This document shows, one piece after another, positions 61,395 to 64,000 of a DNA stretch of 64,000 nt. Origin of the DNA: Rhodococcoides trifolii. GTDB taxonomy: Bacteria > Actinomycetota > Actinomycetes > Mycobacteriales > Mycobacteriaceae. Made by a program: the position numbers and the translations under genes. Under the pieces are notes generated by a model. The model was not told where the DNA came from, did not search any database, and saw only the letters and a list, made by a program, of their open reading frames with translations. Numbering within the stretch: the stretch's first letter is position 1; every line of letters begins with the position of its first letter. The stretch spans positions 806,001 through 870,000 of the forward strand of contig NZ_BMCU01000001.1 in NCBI RefSeq assembly GCF_014635345.1. The letters run 5' to 3'.

Positions 61395-62309
61395 ATGAGT
61401 GAGTCTCGGGATCAGGCTGCCCGCACCGCCGCTGCGGCCCGGTTGGCGATGAAGGAGAAGCGCGAGAAGGAGTCCGGCGGGCTGAGCAGCTTCGTCGCGT
61501 CGCGTGCCGGTGACTGGGACCTCGAAGACCAGGATTTCGACAGCATGCGCAGGCAGGAAAAGCTGTGGAATCCGCTCGTGGACAAGTACTTTCGAATGGA
61601 GATCGACGGGTGGGAGACCATTCCCGACTCTCCGGTTCTGCTCGTCGGAGTGCACACCGGCGCGCCCTTCGTCTGGGACGCGTGGACCGTCGGCGCGCAG
61701 TGGTGGCGCCGCTTCGGCGAGTCTCGGCCGCTGCACGGGACCGCGCACGACGCGTTGATGGCGTTCCCGCTCATCGGCCAGGTGTTCAGGTCGATGGGTG
61801 TGCTGCCGGCTGCACCCGACTCGATGGCGACGGCTCTGGCGGAAGGCCGAGACGTGATCGTCTGGCCCGGTGGCGAGCGGGATTCGCTGCGCCCGTGGAA
61901 GGAGCGCGACGTCGCGACCCTCGCCGGCCGCACGGGCTTCGTGAAGCTCGCGATCCGCGCCGGGGTGCCGATCGTTCCGATCGCCACCGTCGGGGGCGCC
62001 GACGCGATGCCGGTGCTGATTCGCGGTGACCGTCTCTCTCGCGCACTGCGTTTGGACAAGATTGCCCGGCTCAAGGTGTTCCCGATCGCCGTGTCGCTTC
62101 CGTGGGGCATTGCGCCCGCCGCGCTTCCGCAGATTCCGTTGCCGGCCAAGATTCGCACTCGTTTCATGCCGCCGGTGACCGTCGAGTCGGATTTGTCCCT
62201 GGTCGACGACGAGGACTACGTGCAGGCGAAGTACGACGAGGTGCGCGACGCCATCCAGGTCGGCATGAATCAGCTGGCCCGCAAACGTAGGTTCCCCTTG
62301 TTTGGATAG
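61395..62309 (+). CDS. Lysophospholipid acyltransferase-family protein (PlsC-like)
   Basis: A 304-residue acyltransferase. The catalytic His lies in LLVGVHTGAPFVWDAW, which departs from the normal HX4D spacing. The later glycine-proline motif reads VWPGGERDSLRPW, as in DGAT-type members. RAGVPIVPIATVGGADAMPVL is the usual core strand. It probably esterifies a lipid head group or glycerol backbone at the membrane face. The ATG at 61395 is chosen; ATG 61353 overlaps the MFS stop and would add 14 residues. The last codons run into the 14-bp tandem repeat. Confidence 0.83.
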   Translation: MSESRDQAARTAAAARLAMKEKREKESGGLSSFVASRAGDWDLEDQDFDSMRRQEKLWNPLVDKYFRMEIDGWETIPDSPVLLVGVHTGAPFVWDAWTVGAQWWRRFGESRPLHGTAHDALMAFPLIGQVFRSMGVLPAAPDSMATALAEGRDVIVWPGGERDSLRPWKERDVATLAGRTGFVKLAIRAGVPIVPIATVGGADAMPVLIRGDRLSRALRLDKIARLKVFPIAVSLPWGIAPAALPQIPLPAKIRTRFMPPVTVESDLSLVDDEDYVQAKYDEVRDAIQVGMNQLARKRRFPLFG

Positions 62310-62383
62310 CTCGAGCTGGATAGCTCGAGCCGGATAGCTCGAGCTGGATAGCTCGAGCCGGATAGCTCGAGCCGGATAGCTCA
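62304..62383. repeat. 14-bp tandem repeat, five full copies plus a partial
   Basis: GGATAGCTCGAGCY is repeated head to tail from 62304 to 62373, with a 10-base partial copy to 62383. The last base alternates T, C, T, C, C. Each unit contains the palindrome AGCTCGAGCT or a near copy. The array fills the whole gap between two converging genes and supplies both stop codons. It contains no spacers, so it is not CRISPR. Confidence 0.95.
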
Positions 62384-63574
62384 GACGGTAGCCAGGTCCG
62401 GTTGCTCGGACCTGAAGGCTTTCTTCCCGACGCTGACCAGCGCCAGTGCGGCCACCATCAGGGTCAACGCGGTCACCACGAGGGCGGACAGTCCTGCGTT
62501 GTCGATGATGCCGCCGCCGAGGAGTGCGCCGGAGGCGATGCCGACCTGGAACACGACGACGTAGATCGCCGACGCCCGGTCCGCGTCCTGCGGCGCGCTC
62601 CGCATGACCGCCGACTGCAGGCACACCGGGATGGTGGTGAATGCGAGTCCCCACAACGCCGTGGCGGCGATGGCGGAGACGCCGAGTCCTGTTGCAGGAC
62701 CGAACGTCACGCCGAGCAGGAGGAGTGCGAGCGCCGTCGACACGGTCGCGAGAACCACGACCGTCGAGCGCCACGGCCACCGGTCGTAGGTGCGGCCGAT
62801 CGCCCAGATCCCGGCGACCCCGGCCAGTCCGTAGACGAACAGCATGAGCGACAGGGTGGTTCCACCCCCGCCCATGGTGGCGCCGACGAGCAACGAAAAG
62901 TACGTGTAGCCGGTGAACTGGCCGAGTACGGCGAGAAATGTTGCGCCGCACAGCAACAGCAAGATCGGGCCGATGGTTCCCTTCTTGGTGTCTCGCGACG
63001 ACACGGTTGCGGGCAGGTTCGGCAGCGTCTTGATCAGCGCCACCGTGGTCACGATGGCGACGACTCCCAGAGTTGCCGCTGCCACTCGCCATCCCAGCCA
63101 CTGTCCGAGCGCGGCAGTCAGCGGATTACCGGCCACGAGTGCCAGCGACGTTCCGGCGTACACCGTTGCGATCGCCTTGCCCTTCTGGCCCGGCTTCGCG
63201 AGCGATGCCGCAACCGGAGCGACGACCGCCCAGAACACGCCGTGCGTCGCGGCGCAGACCATTCGGGCGATCACGAGCATCCAGTAGTCGAACGACAGGG
63301 CGGACACCAACTGCGACACCGCAAGTGCGGCGGCTGTGATCACGACGACCGTGCGGCGATCCCACGTCGTGACCGCGCGGATGAGCGGCATCGTGACGAT
63401 CGCAACGGCGTAGGCGTAGAACGTCAGCAGCAAGCCGACGCGGGACTCGCTGACGTCCAGTCCCGCCGATATTTCCGGTAGCAGACCCACCGGCAGGGTC
63501 TCGGCCGTCACGTAGACGAAGGCGGTCGCCGCAAGGGTCATCAGCGGGAGAGTGCGGGTACGCAGTTCGGTCAC
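62381..63574 (-). CDS. DHA1-family MFS exporter
   Basis: A 397-residue 12-span transporter of the AraJ/Cmx type. TAETLPVGLLPEISAGLDVSESRVGLLLTFYAYAVAI opens the protein, and AVVAPVAASLAKPGQKGKAIATVYAGTSLALVAGNP is motif C. Relatives export sugars, arabinose-like compounds or chloramphenicol. The GTG at 63574 lies 2 bases from a pair of LacI operators, which implies repression by the divergent regulator. The stop is within the tandem repeat. Confidence 0.9.
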   Translation of the reverse strand: MTELRTRTLPLMTLAATAFVYVTAETLPVGLLPEISAGLDVSESRVGLLLTFYAYAVAIVTMPLIRAVTTWDRRTVVVITAAALAVSQLVSALSFDYWMLVIARMVCAATHGVFWAVVAPVAASLAKPGQKGKAIATVYAGTSLALVAGNPLTAALGQWLGWRVAAATLGVVAIVTTVALIKTLPNLPATVSSRDTKKGTIGPILLLLCGATFLAVLGQFTGYTYFSLLVGATMGGGGTTLSLMLFVYGLAGVAGIWAIGRTYDRWPWRSTVVVLATVSTALALLLLGVTFGPATGLGVSAIAATALWGLAFTTIPVCLQSAVMRSAPQDADRASAIYVVVFQVGIASGALLGGGIIDNAGLSALVVTALTLMVAALALVSVGKKAFRSEQPDLATV

Positions 63575-63575
63575 T

Positions 63576-63608
63576 TGTGTAGCGTTACACAGTGTGTATC
63601 GTTACACA
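63576..63608. promoter_or_regulatory. Two tandem LacI-type operators
   Basis: TGTGTAGCGTTACACA (63576-63591) and TGTGTATCGTTACACA (63593-63608) are 16-bp dyads with TGTGTA/TACACA arms and a central CG, as LacI-family repressors prefer. They are 17 bp apart centre to centre and fill nearly all of the 35-base gap between the two divergent start codons. Confidence 0.8.
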
Positions 63609-63609
63609 A

Positions 63610-64000
63610 ATGGCGAACACGGTCACGATGGCGGAGGTCGCGAAAGCAGCCGGAGTCTCGCTGATGAGTGTCTCCTACGCGTTCGGCCAGCCCGACCGCG
63701 TCTCCGACGCCACCCGCCTCAAGGTCCGGGAAGCAGCGGAGCGCCTCGGCTACACCGGACCGCACCGCGGTGCGCAGTCCCTGCGCCGCGGAACGACCAA
63801 CAACCTCGGCGTCGTCCTGACCGAGAAATTGTCCTACGCCTTCGACGACGCCCAGGCCAGGCAGTACCTGTCCGGAATCGCCGACGCGTGCCTCGACACC
63901 GATACCGGCCTTGTTCTGCTACCCAATGCGCGCATCGGCCGTGACGTCGAGCGAATCAGGGACGCCCACGTCGACGGTTTCGTCCTGTGGACGACGGTGT
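63610..64000 (+). CDS. LacI-family transcriptional regulator, N-terminal part
   Basis: The first 130 residues only; the gene runs off the right edge. The helix-turn-helix TMAEVAKAAGVSLMSVSYAF and hinge helix RLKVREAAERLGYTGPHRGAQSLRRG are typical. The ligand domain then begins NNLGVVLTEKL. The ATG at 63610 touches the second operator, so the protein should repress itself and the MFS exporter. The inducer is probably a sugar or nucleoside-like compound, but that is inference. Confidence 0.92.
   Translation, partial: MANTVTMAEVAKAAGVSLMSVSYAFGQPDRVSDATRLKVREAAERLGYTGPHRGAQSLRRGTTNNLGVVLTEKLSYAFDDAQARQYLSGIADACLDTDTGLVLLPNARIGRDVERIRDAHVDGFVLWTTV

Noticed and set aside
62304..62383. CRISPR array
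   Set aside because: Units are 14 bp with no spacers between them and no cas genes nearby.

Overview
The window reads as chromosome of a high-GC, mycolate-producing actinobacterium, most likely Rhodococcus or a close relative. The reasons are the hadA-hadB mycolic-acid dehydratase genes beside rpmG, a complete mce lipid-import operon, a cholesterol-oxidase-type enzyme, an ECF sigma/anti-sigma pair, a TTG-started rpoB, and many GTG starts with 4-base ATGA/GTGA overlaps. The order tRNA-Thr, tRNA-Met, rpmG, hadAB, tRNA-Trp, secE, nusG, rplK, rplA, then rplJ, rplL, then rpoB, rpoC is the mycobacterial-type translation/transcription backbone, here opened by long accessory insertions.

Layout. 1-5 kb: the 5' part of yajQ, four tRNA genes (Tyr, Thr, Met, Trp), rpmG, hadA, hadB, secE, nusG, rplK, rplA and a strong terminator. 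5-14.6 kb: a catabolic block with flavin monooxygenase, fumarylacetoacetase-type hydrolase and extradiol-type dioxygenase in one operon. It is divergent from a TetR regulator across a doubled palindrome and is followed by a thiamine-diphosphate E1/transketolase-like enzyme and two esterase/hydrolase genes. 14.7-19.2 kb: a membrane diguanylate cyclase, then an ECF sigma/anti-sigma pair divergent from a CHRD-domain exoprotein, a class F sortase and a second CHRD protein. The two divergent promoters facing away from each other carry the same -35 and -10 words at the same spacing. 19.2-20.6 kb: L10 leader with attenuator, rplJ, rplL. 20.6-27.2 kb: a pair of 49-bp palindromic repeats, an acyl-CoA dehydrogenase, an alpha-oxoamine synthase, a DUF2505 protein, a two-domain SDR protein and a DHA2 exporter.

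27.5-39.2 kb is an unbroken eleven-gene mce operon: Mkl-type ATPase, two YrbE permeases, MceA-F and two Mce-associated proteins. It should form a complete envelope lipid importer; its substrate cannot be read from the sequence. 39.7-47.3 kb: rpoB and rpoC, closed by two tandem terminators. 47.3-55.7 kb: MarR/SnoaL pair, Tat-exported cholesterol-oxidase-like GMC enzyme, Tat-exported PhoD phosphatase, a small VOC protein, two apparent gene remnants, a GT39 membrane glycosyltransferase, a DinB protein and a luciferase-like monooxygenase. 55.7-64 kb: DUF1707 protein divergent from PadR-ribH, a four-gene operon (aroQ, thioesterase, sixA, Kef-type antiporter) stitched by 4-base overlaps, an MFS-acyltransferase pair, a 14-bp tandem repeat, and an MFS exporter divergent from a LacI regulator across two operators.

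I find no insertion sequence, prophage, CRISPR array or rRNA gene. The features most worth a second look are the sigma/CHRD/sortase unit with its mirrored promoters, the tandem palindromic repeats downstream of rplL, the catabolic block around the unusual E1-like enzyme, and the remnant-bearing gap near 52.1 kb. All family names rest on motif recognition by eye; no database search was possible.
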